From the NCBI RefSeq assembly GCF_029168945.1, contig NC_083607.1, positions 32,163,257 through 32,227,256 of the forward strand: 64,000 nucleotides of DNA. The letters are read 5' to 3'. Each line of letters starts with the position of its first letter. Positions within the stretch are counted from its first letter, which is position 1. Shown here in pieces: positions 50,721-62,421 of the stretch. Source of the DNA: Cannabis sativa. Lineage: Eukaryota > Streptophyta > Magnoliopsida > Rosales > Cannabaceae. Position numbers and translations under genes: made by a program. A model generated the notes under the pieces. That model was not told the DNA's origin. It saw only the letters and a program-made list of their open reading frames with translations, and ran no database searches.

Positions 50721-52615
50721 TGTTGGGTTTTATGCCCTAAATAAAACTTATTTCAATATAATCAGATTTACTTATTAATATAGATCAGAAATAACATTTA
50801 ATGTTGCATGGTTCACATGATTTATTTCATGATTATATGTACATAATGTATGAATTCATCTGAAACCCTTTTCACATACTTTATCCTGTTTATTGTGCTG
50901 TCAACACATTGGAAAGTAAACATGACTATGTGAATAAAGTTTCCTAGATTTATCAGACATAGGGTTTTACTGATATGATAATCTACAACAGAGTTTACTT
51001 GCATTTGGAGAAATGCTATGTTCTTTCCAGAGCATTGGTTAAAGTAAAGCTCAGGTTGGATGCATGGAGTATGCATTGGAAGGGACTGATATTGAACTTT
51101 GACTTAGATTTATTAAACTTACCGTAATATCTATTCAAGTCAATATCGCCTAGTTGATCCTAGATCAAATGTTCTTAATTCTGTTATGATTAGGCTCAAT
51201 CTTGAAAGGCTATTCGTGTTCTTTGATTTGTTAGTTAAGCCTACTTTTAGGTCAGGGTGATACGTACATTTTGGGAACACGGTAGTGCAATTGAGTGGGA
51301 GCGCTAGCATAAACATGGAATCTATAGCTTCTATCTGGCGAATAGTAAGCAAAGGATGATCTCCTTCGAGCTTGACCAAATAAACATAAATGGTGGAGTA
51401 CTCATTTCACATAAGCTGAAATATCATTTATACGGGGTCAAGTGTTTTAAGGAATAAATACATTGTAGGGTGTAACGGTAATCTAATCCCTTTACAGTGT
51501 AGATCATTCATATAGAGGATCATTGATCAATTAGGATTATAACAATGGATAACTAATGATGTGTCTATATGGTGGAACATATAGAGCATTCTATATACTG
51601 AGAGTGCAATTCTAAGTTCTATGCGTGGATTCAACGAAGAATTAATAAGTTAGTGAATTTTAGTGCTAAATTCTTGATCTACTTATTGGAAGCTCGGTTA
51701 TATAGACCCATGGTCCCCGCACTAGTTGAGATAATATTGCTTGTAAGACTCATGTAATTGGTTTTGATTAATCAATTATAAATCTCAAATTAGACTATGT
51801 CTTTTTGTGAATTTTTCACTAAGTAAGGGCGAAATTGTAAAGAAAGAGTTTATAGGGGCATATTTGTTAATTATGATACTTTGTATGGTTCAATTAATAA
51901 ATATGATAAATGAAAATATTATTTAATAATTATTTATAGTTATTAAATAGTTAGAATTGGCATTTAAATGGTTGAATTTGAAAATTGGCATTTTTGAGAA
52001 AATCAGATGCAGGAAAGATAAAACTGCAAAATTGCAAAAAGTGAGGCCCAAATCCACCTTGCATGGCCGGCCACTTTTGTAGGGTTTTTCCTCTGATATT
52101 TTCATTATTTTAATGCCAAATAATTCAAACCTAACCCTAGTGGAATGCTATAAATAGATAGTGAAGGCTTCAGGAAAATTACACTTAAATTTTCTATTTT
52201 TCCTTCAGAGAAAAACCTGAGCCTTTCTCTCTCCCTATCTTTAGCTGCCACTTCTTCTTTCTCTTCCCTCTTGAATTTTGAAATTCTTAGTGTATGAGTA
52301 GTGCCCACACACAGCAAGTGATACCTCAATCATAGTGAGGAAGATCGTGAAGAAAGACATTCAGCAAGAAGGAGTTTCAGCATCAAAGATTCAGAGAAAG
52401 AGATCCAGGTTCAGATATTGATAATGCTCTGCTACAGAAAGGAATCAAGGGCTAGATATCTGAACGGAAGGAGTCATTATGTTCCGCTGCAACCAATGTA
52501 AGGTTTCCTAAACTTTATATGTGTTTATTTCATCGTTTTAGAAAGTTCATATTTAGGGTGTTAATCAACATACTTGTGAGTAGATCTAAGATCCTGGTAA
52601 AATAAAATTCCAACA
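50721..52615 (+). repeat. Cop-B 3' LTR
   Basis: 1,895 bp, uninterrupted, with the TATA box at 52149-52156. A useful reference copy for the Cop-B/Cop-C subfamily. Confidence 0.96.
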
Positions 52616-52970
52616 GAAACTGAGCTCCCTGACCTTGGTTCGACCCCACTGAATTGCCCTGGCTCCTGGTAGTTCGCCTGGCGTCCATCTAGTCAGAACC
52701 GCCTGCGAAACCAAGAGTTGGCATATCAGGTCGTATTCAAGGAGAGCTTACTAATGCTGCTTAATTTGGAAATTAAAAACAAAACATGCACCTATTCTAC
52801 TATCAGGCTACTAACATGCTTCCTATCAGGCTTTTCTTATTCATAAAATAAATAAATAAACTACTAAAGCAATAAAGGCTTACTGAACCGTGGAATGAGC
52901 TAACTGCTAATGATGATTGTACATGTCGTGACGATCTTCGGAAGACAACCTGGCGGCTCTGATACCAAAT
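52616..52970 (-). pseudogene. Chromo-2 gag start, leader and PBS
   Basis: The gag ATG is at 52688-52686 (minus), followed by the same first residues as Chromo-1 (MDARRTTRSQGNSVGSNQG) until Cop-B cuts in at 52616. The leader (52689-52954) matches Chromo-1 3541-3811. The PBS at 52955-52967 reads TGGTATCAGAGCC on the minus strand, a full tRNA-iMet match. Confidence 0.9.
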
Positions 52971-55260
52971 TGTAACACCCTAACTAACATAGGCTTATTA
53001 GGTGATTTTTAAACATGTTGTGCAGCTCGTTGCTAATCAGAGGTTTATGGAAAACGTGATTAATTAAAATTTTTGCTTTTTAATTAAACTTATAAAATAT
53101 TTATACAAAAGACTCGGGATCCCGATTACAAAATCATTTACAAAAGTTTACTGTCTATGTAAAATACATGTCGCCTAGCGACTAATTACAAAATAGCCTT
53201 GTTGTCCCGAGGATCGTACGCTCCAGGCCTAACCGCCCCGACATGTACAATCTTCATAGGCTCGTTCACGGTCCATCAACTCTAGCCTTGCCTTTACCTA
53301 CACATAAACATAGCACTGTGAGTCGACCGACTCAGTAAGAAAAGCATAAAAATATTCATACATAAACCCCGGTCAATATCAGACGCCCATACCCCTGATC
53401 ATAACCCTAACTGCCGTGTCCAACACGATACTGAGTCCCCCTAACTTCCGTGTCCAACACGGTACTGAATTCTGAACGTTCATAGGGATGGTACTATTGA
53501 CAAGTAATAGCCTGATCGGTCGAACCGGTCATACTCCGGCTGTTGGTCATACTCCAGCCTGTTCCGACGTGTTACAGTATCAGCCTGATCGGTTGAACCG
53601 GTCATACTCCGGCTGCTGGTCATACTCCAGCCTGTACCGACGTGATACGTCAAATAGTACGGAACCACCAACCTAAGTGTCAGCCTAATCGGTCGAACCG
53701 GTCATACTCCGGCTGCTGGTCATACTCCGGCACATGCAGACGTGACACAGTTGGATGGTTCGAAGCCAACATACACATTTAATGTAATCTAACAGGCTTT
53801 CTACATGCACGCTAAACATGTAATCTACATATGCATACTGTTATACTAATCTTACCTGGATTTCAAATTCAGGTGTGCCAGTCAACCTGACTAGAACTAT
53901 CTGCGCGACGGATTACAGGCTCCTAAACCATAAAAATCACAACACTATAAGTGATACGCTAAATCACTTCCCAGGGACTTAAACTAGGAACTAAAAGTTT
54001 CCCTATCGATAAAAAGCATGGCAATACCCCAAATAACATAAAAACGAGGAAAACTAGGGTTTCAGAAATTTCCCCAACCGGAATTCTGGTTCTGGGAATT
54101 TTCGAAGCCCATCCGGAATTCCGGATGCACAACCGGAATTCCGGTTCCTCGTAGGCAGAAATTCAAAAATTCATATTTCAACCAAATCACACCCAAACAA
54201 CCTCAAACCTTCCAGACCTGTTCTATAGGACCTAGATAACATATCTAAAGCAATAACACAACCCAGAATGCACAGAATTGAAAAACACCATGTGAGCTCC
54301 AAGCTTTGAGTTTCAAACTCAAACTTGGCTAAAGCTCTCCAACAAGCATCAAACCATGATTCAAACTCATAATCAAGCATATAACAACTGCAGAAACTAA
54401 AACCTAACTCATGCAAAACACTACAGCCACAAATTTTGAAAATTCTCTTTGAAAACCAAACTTTTTAACAAGAAATCTATCCAACTAGAGCAAGAGTAAC
54501 TAGCATGCAATTCAACCTAATTAAACATACTTAAATCCACATTTTAAATAGGGAAACAACAACAACAATTTACAGCAGCAACAACAATAAAATCATCCAT
54601 GCATAACTCATATTTTTCATCATTTTTTTCAAGAAAACAAGGGAAGAAAAGCTAGACAATAAATACCTCTTCAAGGATCACACAAGACTTGTTGAAAATC
54701 ACCAAAATCACAAGAGCAAATCCACTTTCTTGCTGCCTCAAATGGCCGAAAAAGAGAGAGGAAAAGAGAGAGAGTTTTCCTTTGAATTATTTTTTCTATT
54801 TTTGTCTAAGTTTGAAAAATGAGAGAAATGCCACCTACTCACTTATTTCAGCCAATATATCATCAAATAAAACACATATTTCTCATTTATTAAGCCACAA
54901 AAAGACAAACTACTAATGGGGCAAAATGACCATTTTGCCCCTTCACACTAAAATCACATAATAACACTAAAGGGGTATTTTTGGGAAATTCTAAATTCCC
55001 GGCCATTCCCGACATTCTCAATGTCTAATAAACTGTCCCAAACTACTAACATACTAAGTTGTGATTTTACTGAGCCAAACACCGAGTTCTATGTTACCGG
55101 GCACCGGAAATGCAAAATTATGAAAACTACTGAATGACATAGAAATGGATCTCTGAATTCAATAATAACAGTATAATAATTATTTAAATAGCTATAAATA
55201 ATTTTCATAATTAAACGTGATTAACTGCTAATTTCCAAATTAAACTAAGCGATCTTTACA
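52971..55260 (-). repeat. Chromo-2 5' LTR
   Basis: 2,290 bp, plus-strand TGTAACACCC to GATCTTTACA. More diverged from Chromo-1 than the two solo LTRs inside Cop-B, which fits its greater age. It retains the palindromes ATCCGGAATTCCGGAT and AACCGGAATTCCGGTT near 54110-54150, four GGTCATACTCC-type repeats (53515-53730) and two TTGGA-loop hairpins. Confidence 0.94.
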
Positions 55261-56790
55261 TGTATTAGGTTAATTATATTAGTTTGACCTAATAAAATTG
55301 AATTAGCAACATAATTAACTTTTAAAATATATGAAAATTTATTTTCATTTTAATATTTTAAAGTTAATTTTAAGAAAAACACTTTTAATTTTAGATATTA
55401 TTTCTAGACAAACTATTTGTATTTTTCTTGTATTTAATTAAATATAGAATTATAACCATCTAGATTCTTTCTGAAGCTTAATTTAAATTTTTTCATTAAA
55501 TATTCCTATTTAAGTTTATATTTAGTTATCTATAACTAATCAACTTAAATCTGAATATCTTTTGAATTTCAAATTTCAAAATTAAGTTGAGGAATTTTAG
55601 GTATTGGTTATTAAGATTCTTTAGATATTTTCTTAAGTTAATATCTTTTCGAATATTAACTTAAAATAGAATATTTTAGATATTTTTTAAGTTAATATCT
55701 TTTGAATATTAACTTAAAATGGAATATTTTTCAAATTAAGTGGTTACAACTCAATTTCTGATATTTAATTAAATCTAAATTTGAAATTATTTAAGCTTTA
55801 GATGTTTTCTATAAAACTTAAATTAGATATTTTTCAAATTTTTTGTTGAAAAGATACTTAGTCAAATAAGATATTTTCTAGATAGTTATTTCTAGACTAC
55901 TTATTATTTCTAATATTTAAATAGGAAAATATCATAAATTGTGAAATTAATTATTTAAATAATTAATCTTGGTACAATTTTAGTTAAGTATGTTTTTCCT
56001 AGTATTAAACTAGAAATTAATAATTAAGCCTTCTCTACACTTAATTATTATTTCTTGAATTTAATACATTTAATTAACTTGAAAAATTAAATATTTAAGT
56101 TGATTTTCATCATCATACTTAAATATTTATTTATTTTTCATGACACTTAATTAAATAGAAAATTATTTTTAGGTTGAAATTTAATTTTTCAACTTAAATT
56201 TAAATAATTTTCAATATATATATATTTTTCTTTATTTTATTAATCAATTTCGAAAATTGTATTTTAATTATGTAATATTTTTGAATTTTTCTTGAAAAAT
56301 AGATTGAGTTGTAAATTAATTATTTATTTTAATTAATTCTTGGACAAACTTAAATCAATGATTTTTTTCATTTAATTGATTAATTTAAAATAAATGAATT
56401 AAAATATATTATTAGAAATTGAATTAACTAGTCAAAAGAAAATCTAGATAGGTGATATTTTTGCTTGAAGTATTTCTTTCCTAATTTTAATTATTTTCGA
56501 AATTTGTATAGTTTTTATACTTTATTTTTCGAATACAATAAATATATTCTCAAGGAAATTTTTAAGTTGCTAGTTAATTTAAATTAATACAACTTAAATT
56601 TATTTCCTTAATATTTATATTTAAGATTATTACTAAGATGGAAATAATTAATTTTATTTCAAATCACCATCTAAGTATAATTTTATAAATATTATATTAA
56701 ATTCTTATTTTTGAATTTTTAATTCTAAATTCGAATTTAATGAATATATTTATTAGAATAATAAAGAAAATACATTTTAAAGAATGAGCT
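55261..56790 (+). mobile_element. Cop-A AT-rich internal sequence right of Chromo-2
   Basis: Resumes at TGTATTAGG, matching TGTACTAGG of Cop-B (43601). AT-rich and non-coding, with the 55-bp hairpin-bearing pair at 55636-55730. Confidence 0.75.
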
Positions 56791-56805
56791 TTATTATTAT
56801 TAAGA

Positions 56806-57160
56806 TATTCGATCTCCATTGTTGGTTTTACATCGCGTTTGTTTTAGTGAGTAATCCTCCCTAATGGAGGAACGTTCATTAGCAATTTCGCACCGTTTAA
56901 TCTCGAAAGATAAGTAGTTTGTAAGTGTTTTATATGGTATAGATCACACTAATGGTGGCGACCATATTTGACTTGCGAATTGCGAAACAATGGTAGTAGC
57001 TCATAAGATAGAATAGCCTTGACTCTCGCCTAAACGGGACAACGCTGGATTCCAATCTTGATCGAATAAAAGGTTGCTAGAATGTTTAACATTTTAGATG
57101 AGCTGACAACTCTATTCAATAGATCGTAGCTTTGACTCTCGCCTAAACGGGACACTAATA
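56806..57160 (+). other. Cop-A copy of the structured leader module, upstream of gag
   Basis: Hairpin TCCTCC-CTAAT-GGAGGA at 56855-56871, a second CTAAT hairpin with one mismatch at 56945-56957, and the 19-nt motif at 57023-57041 and 57136-57154. It lies directly before gag (ATG 57332), a position suited to an RNA packaging or translation-control signal; that role is inference. Confidence 0.7.
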
Positions 57161-57331
57161 TCAGTTTATTGAAAAACCTTGGAAATTATTTAGGATTGAA
57201 TTTTTTTAAGTATTTTCTCATATCATTCCTACTTGCTATGTGCTTATAATTTCTGAATTGATTTTGTGTTAAACCATTATTGATTTCTACTTGTTGATTT
57301 CTATTATTTTGTAGTATCATGTATTATCAAA

Positions 57332-58207
57332 ATGAATCCCATGTTATCACTGTTGACTGAAAATAAGTTGAATGGATCTAACTTTCCTAAATGGAATGAG
57401 AACATTAATATTGCTCTCATAGGAGAAAGTGTCTTGTTTGTTTTAACTGAGCCGTCACCTGAAGTGCCTGGGGACAATGCATCCAAAGCTGTGAAAGAAA
57501 AGTATGAGCGTTGGCAGAAAGCAAATGACAAAGCTCTATACTTTATGCTTTCCAGCATGGTTGACACCCTCAAAACTCGGTTTTCTAAAACCGAGAAAGC
57601 TGCTGAAGTTATGACGAAGTTAACTGAGCTATTCGGTAAGGCATCTCTTCAATCACGCTTTGACGCGACTAAGAAGTACATTAATGCATGGATGGAACCT
57701 CATCAAAACGTGTGTGACCATGTTCTCCTCATGGCGAGTTATTTCCAAGAAGCCCAGGATCATGGTACTGAAATGGACAGTGCTACTCAAGTAAGCCTTT
57801 TCTTGAATAGCCTGACTCCAGCATTTCTACCATACACATCAAATTATGTCATGAATAAGAAGGAAATTGACTTTCATGAATTACTCAATGACCTTCAAAC
57901 TTATGAAAATTTGATTGGAGGACCCAAGAAGAAAGGGAGTAAACCTCATAATCCTGGGAATGGTAATGGGACGAACAAACCTGAAGCAAATGTTGCCTCT
58001 GCTTCGAAACCCAAATCGAAGAAGAAGTGGAAGAACACCAAGAAGCGAACAAAAGCCATGAAGCATAAAAAGGTTGCTCCTTCTGGTGATGCTACACTTA
58101 AGGGAAAGTGTTTCTACTGCAATGAGAAAGGTCATTGGAAACCCCAATGTCCTAAACTTCTTGCGAAGAAACAAGGTATTTCTATTTATAAACATTATGA
58201 GTTTTAG
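57332..58207 (+). CDS. gag: Cop-A Gag (copia type, UBN2-like, one zinc knuckle)
   Basis: Encodes 291 residues, uninterrupted. Gag would assemble virus-like particles in the cytoplasm and bind element RNA. Residues 1-200 resemble the UBN2/copia gag domain (NKLNGSNFPKWNENI near 12-26, LTELFGKASLQSRFDATKKY near 98-117). Residues 200-258 are basic and rich in Lys, Asn and Pro (KPKSKKKWKNTKKRTK). A complete CX2CX4HX4C knuckle lies at residues 260-273 (CFYCNEKGHWKPQC). The start is the first ATG of the open frame, and homology begins right after it. After LLAKKQG the frame ends in sequence that no longer looks like gag. It is the only intact retrotransposon gene in the window, and there is no pol after it. 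Confidence 0.92.
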   Translation: MNPMLSLLTENKLNGSNFPKWNENINIALIGESVLFVLTEPSPEVPGDNASKAVKEKYERWQKANDKALYFMLSSMVDTLKTRFSKTEKAAEVMTKLTELFGKASLQSRFDATKKYINAWMEPHQNVCDHVLLMASYFQEAQDHGTEMDSATQVSLFLNSLTPAFLPYTSNYVMNKKEIDFHELLNDLQTYENLIGGPKKKGSKPHNPGNGNGTNKPEANVASASKPKSKKKWKNTKKRTKAMKHKKVAPSGDATLKGKCFYCNEKGHWKPQCPKLLAKKQGISIYKHYEF

Positions 58208-60008
58208 TGAATTATTATCCAATTGGATTTATGATTCTGGACTAACTTTGTTTATTTGTTTTCTTCTTCTTATAGGCCAAGCTACTTGAACTCAGATGAG
58301 TTGGATCAGAAAGCTGGACCAAGGGTGAAATCGTCCAGATGAAGATGAAGCTCTTTTATTTATTTTTGAATAATTGTTTTAGTTTAAAGACAATTTGGAT
58401 TTCAAATTTTAGTTAGGGATATTTATCCCTGTTTTTCTCATATTGTTGCAATATTTTTTTTTATTAATAATTTTTTTTTTTATTTTCGAATTCAACAATT
58501 GCAATTTATGAGATTGAGCTTCATTTAATTTATCTTCATCAATTATTACCACATTATATTTATATGTTTGTATGTGTCAGTGTTTTTATTATTGATGAAA
58601 ATTCCATAATATTAACAACTCCTAATAGAGTTATATTAAATAAACACTAGAAACTATTTCTATGTTTATTAATAATTGTTCATTCTAATACAATTATTAA
58701 GAATTTGTTTAATAAAAAGATCTTTTGATCTGATAGGGGTGGAGAAAAGTTAAGAAAACTATGCAGTTCAACGATCTTTTATATCTTATGAACTCTGGAT
58801 AGTATTCAACTCCACATAAACTCTATCACACTTAAAGAATAATGATCTTTACAACCTTTAGGGGTGGATCATAATCTCTATATACTTAGGGGTGGAGTTT
58901 ATCCACAGTATCCTATATGTATATACTTAGGGGTGGAGTCTATTCCACAATTCCCTATGTAACACATATTTTCTTTAAACATGGAAGTAATGTAATGAGT
59001 TAGCTATTATCAATATAAATCCTTGATCTTGTTGTATGTTCCATTTTGTTTTACTATTGTAAGTAAAGTTTGATACCTATAAAAGTTCTTTGATAAAGTT
59101 TCACACTATCTTAATTGAGTGGGAGAATTTTAAAATTCTATACCCATCTTCATCAGGTTGATACTTGTGATTGGTACTTAAGAGCACTACTGAAAAGCAA
59201 ATCTAACCATACACATGGATAGGTATAACTTATCAGAATTATGAGAATAAGATAAAGAACTCTAGTTCACTCTATTCGAATGACTTGAACTAAGAATTCT
59301 TAATCCTCATAAAATTTTATGGTATCTTAATTTTGATTACTTTATCTCTGGCATGTATTTTTCACTTCAAATACTAGTCTGCTATGTTGATGACTTAGTC
59401 TTAACTTAAAGTTTTAGACTAATAAAAAAGTCACAACTAGGTAACTCTCCAAACAATCAGAAGTTAAAAGTATTATTTAACCAGACATCTGCTATTGAGT
59501 GGGAGCTATCTGAGATGTAATCAAATAGGGAACATTAGAAGATATTCAAGAAAGATTTATGAAAGTGATCCATATGTTAGATATTAAGGAACTGTGTATC
59601 AGTTGTCCTTGTATCTCACCAACTCATTTCGAGATCTTTGAGATGGTGCCTACTTTGGGGGTGGAGGAATTATTCTATAATAATTCAAGCTCTACCAGAG
59701 AAGAGTTATAACTTTGTAAATTTCGAAAATACCATAAAGTTATATTGCTGAAGAAAAGTCTACATTGTATTATCTCAATTCCATATTTTAAAATATGAGA
59801 TATATGTCTTCTGTGAATTCAGATGTACTTTCAAAACAGTAAAGATTTCAGTATCCCTTGATGAGTAAAACATATAGTAAAGGATGTTTCATAAGTGAAT
59901 TTATGAACTAGTTTCCAGAAGTTTGGGTGGATTCAAATATACTACACTTGATCTGAAGATCAAGACATCAGATTGACCTATTTGCACAGTTTGTTTTATG
60001 TTAGTGCA
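58208..60008 (+). mobile_element. Cop-A 3' non-coding region with a protease stub
   Basis: Right after gag, codons for NWIYDSG occur in the third frame at 58221-58241. This resembles the W.(I/V)DSG active-site strip of copia protease, which normally follows gag, so pol seems to have been lost just beyond it. The rest is non-coding, with GGGGTGGA blocks at 58735, 58861, 58889, 58930 and 59658 and GAGTGGGAG blocks near 59117 and 59496. It is colinear in part with Cop-B and Cop-D. Confidence 0.7.
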
Positions 60009-60018
60009 AGTGGGAGTT
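60009..60018 (+). other. Cop-A polypurine tract
   Basis: AGTGGGAGTT directly before the 3' LTR. Confidence 0.85.
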
Positions 60019-61919
60019 TGTTGGGTTTTATGCCCTAAATAAAACTCTTTACAATCTGATTAGTTATCAATATAAGAAATTTGAAGTGATTGATGTTTGC
60101 ATGAATTCTACATGCTAATGGTTTAATATGTTTATTACATTTACACACAGAATCAGTTAAATCCAGATCATATGTTTATTCACAATTACAGTATCGTCAA
60201 CACAGTTGAATGTGATTGTGATCATATGAATCAAAAGACTTGGTCCCTGTTTCATCAGTGTTTTGGATTTACACTAATGTGATAATCATCGATGATGTGT
60301 ACTTACACTTGGAGTAAGTGTTATGTTCTTTCCAGGACATTAGTAGAGTATACTAGTTTCGAATGTATGGAGTATACATTGGATTGGACCGATATTGCAA
60401 CTAAGTTAAGATATTACAAACTTACCGTTATATATATATCTTTCCAAGTCAATATCAGTAGTTGATCTTAAGATTAAAAGAATCTAAATCCTGATATGCT
60501 TAGGCTCAACTCAGGAGTACTATTCATGTTCTTTGATTTATTAGTTAAGCCTACTTTTACGTCAGGGTGATACGTATATTTTGGGAACATGATAGTATGA
60601 TTGAGTGGGAGTGCTGAACATAAATATGGAATCTATAGCTTCTACTGGGGTATAGAAGTCAAGTGATGATTCCCTTCGAGCTTAGCAAATAGAAGTAAAT
60701 GGATGAGCTCTTGTTTAACTGACTAATTATTAGATCACTAAACACCATTTACAGGTGGCTAAGTGTTTTAAGGGGCAAAATACATTGAGGGGTGAGAACG
60801 GTAAAGAAATCCCATCTCGATGTAGATCATCTATATAGAGGATTTTTAAATCACAATAAGATTATAACAATGGTTAAATGAGATAGCATATTGATATCGT
60901 GGAACATATAATATGCTCTATATAAGTCTGAGAGTGCAATTCTAAGTTCTAAGAGAGGATTCAACGAAGAATTAATAAGTAGGAATTTACTTGGTAAATT
61001 TGGTTCACTTATTGGAAGCTCAGCATATATATCCATGGTCCCCATTCTAGTTGAGAACATTCTGCTTGTAAGACTCATTAATTGATTCGTGATTGATCAA
61101 TTATAATTCTAAAGTTAGACTATGTCTAATTTTATGAATATTCACTAAGCAGGGGTGAAATTGTAAAGAAAAGAGATTCTAGGTTTATTTATTTATTAAT
61201 GGACTTTATATGTCTAGTTAATAATTAAATTAAATGACAATATTATTTAATAATCTATTTTAGTTATTAAATAATTAGTTTTGGCATTTAAAAGGTTAGA
61301 ATTGGAAAATTGGCGTTTTTGAGAAAATAGAAATAAAATTTGATAAAACTGCAAAATCAAGTGGGGCCCATAAACTACACCATGGCCGGCCACTAATTTT
61401 GGATTTTCAAATTAATATTTTCATTATTTTAATGCCAAATAATTCCTAACCTAAACCTAGTAGTTGCCTATAAATAGAAAGTGATGGCTCAGTCAAAAAT
61501 CATCTTTGAATAACATCTTCTGACAGAAATTTCTCTCTTCAGAAAAACTGAGCCTTCCGCTTTTCTATACCTGGCCGAAATCATTCTTCTCTCTTTTCTC
61601 TTCATAAATTTCGTGACCCTAGTGAAAGAGTGAGTGCCCACACACAGGAAGCAGTAACTCAATCATAGATTGGAAGACTGTGAAGGATCAAACTCAAAGA
61701 AGAAGGACATTCGAGCTCAGATCTTGATTATTTACTGCTACAGAAAGGATACAAGGGTTAGAGATCTGAGTGAAAGGAGACATTAATTCCGTTGCATCAA
61801 TGTAAGGTTTTCTTAACTTTATATGTGTTTAATTTATCGTTTTAGAATGTTCATATTTAGGGTGTTAGACAACATACTTGTGAGTAGATCTAAGATCCTG
61901 GTAAAATAAATATCCAACA
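60019..61919 (+). repeat. Cop-A 3' LTR
   Basis: 1,901 bp, TGTTGGGTTTTATGCCC to CCAACA, with the TATA box at 61469-61476. It pairs with 32920-34817. Confidence 0.95.
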
Positions 61920-62421
61920 GTCATTTCTGCGCTTGAAGACATAATGCTCCATTTGTCAATCGCAATTCTTGGTGATAAGGTGAAATTCAGCAGTAAACAT
62001 CATTTGAATTTTAGCTTCTATCTGAGAGAGCTGACTCGATAGAGTTGTGAATCTAATTGAAAGATGTCTGGAGCTGATTAGTGAATGTACCACGAGTGTA
62101 CCTTCCTATAGCGAGATGGATTCCTTGCTATTAGTTGTTTAGATTTTCTCTACTGTTATACTTAGTTTGTATAATGTGTATTATACGCTAAGTGCCTTAA
62201 CAATCATCATGTCTCATCATGTGTAGCGAGGTTGATGCCTCGTCTTGTACTACTGATGTCGTATGGTTTTGTTAATATGTGAGTTATTAGTTCGTACATC
62301 CTTGTCTCGCTTATGACTTTACAATCAGCGAGTTATAGATATACTCTACCAATTCAGTATTTAATGAGTTATTCCATCTTAACATCTACAAATATAATTA
62401 ATAGTATATTTGCTGGTTCGT
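61920..62421 (-). repeat. Tat-1 5' LTR, continuation (probable)
   Basis: Unique-looking 0.5 kb between Cop-A and the last gypsy LTR. By position it should be the outward continuation of the Tat-1 LTR begun at 32402. No second copy is in view to confirm this, and no coding sequence is seen. Confidence 0.45.

Larger units (their letters stand above)
37957..52615 (+). mobile_element. Cop-B: complete non-coding copia-type element inside Chromo-2 gag
   Basis: LTR to LTR with the perfect TSD GAAAC (37952-37956 and 52616-52620). Without its two nested solo LTRs it is about 10.2 kb: LTRs of 1,896 and 1,895 bp and an internal region of about 6.4 kb. No gag or pol domain is found, only one small ORF of unknown meaning. 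It carries the same leader module as Cop-A and Cop-D. Equal LTR lengths and the perfect TSD point to a fairly recent insertion. Confidence 0.95.
36317..55260 (-). mobile_element. Chromo-2: truncated minus-strand chromovirus, split by Cop-B
   Basis: On the minus strand: 5' LTR (55260-52971), PBS, leader, gag start (52688), then after Cop-B the rest of gag and the protease to about 36322. Everything after the protease, and the whole 3' LTR, is absent. The left joint lies in the 5-bp sequence AACCC common to both partners. About 75 bp of Cop-A that Cop-B still has (43535-43600) is also missing, so one deletion removed pol, the 3' LTR, the left TSD and some host sequence. Confidence 0.9.
32920..61919 (+). 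mobile_element. Cop-A: gag-only copia-type element carrying two further levels of insertions
   Basis: 5' LTR 32920-34817 (1,898 bp) and 3' LTR 60019-61919 (1,901 bp), TSD GTCGT (32915-32919) against GTCAT (61920-61924), one base apart. Without Chromo-2 (36322-55260) the element is about 10 kb with a 6.3-kb internal region. That region holds a GC island, AT-rich DNA, a structured leader module, one intact Gag gene and 1.8 kb of non-coding DNA. There is no RT, RNase H or integrase, so movement would need enzymes supplied by another element. Confidence 0.93.

Noticed and set aside
56855..57154. CRISPR-like or satellite array suggested by recurring short motifs
   Set aside because: Only two copies of the 19-nt motif per element, unequal spacing of other parts, and a eukaryotic retrotransposon setting.
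58174..58275. Possible short intron after gag (AAG|GTATTT to TTATAG|GCC)
   Set aside because: Good splice-site look, but the joined frame does not lead to pol and the stretch includes a protease-like WI.DSG strip, so deletion after the protease start is the simpler reading. RNA data could reopen it.
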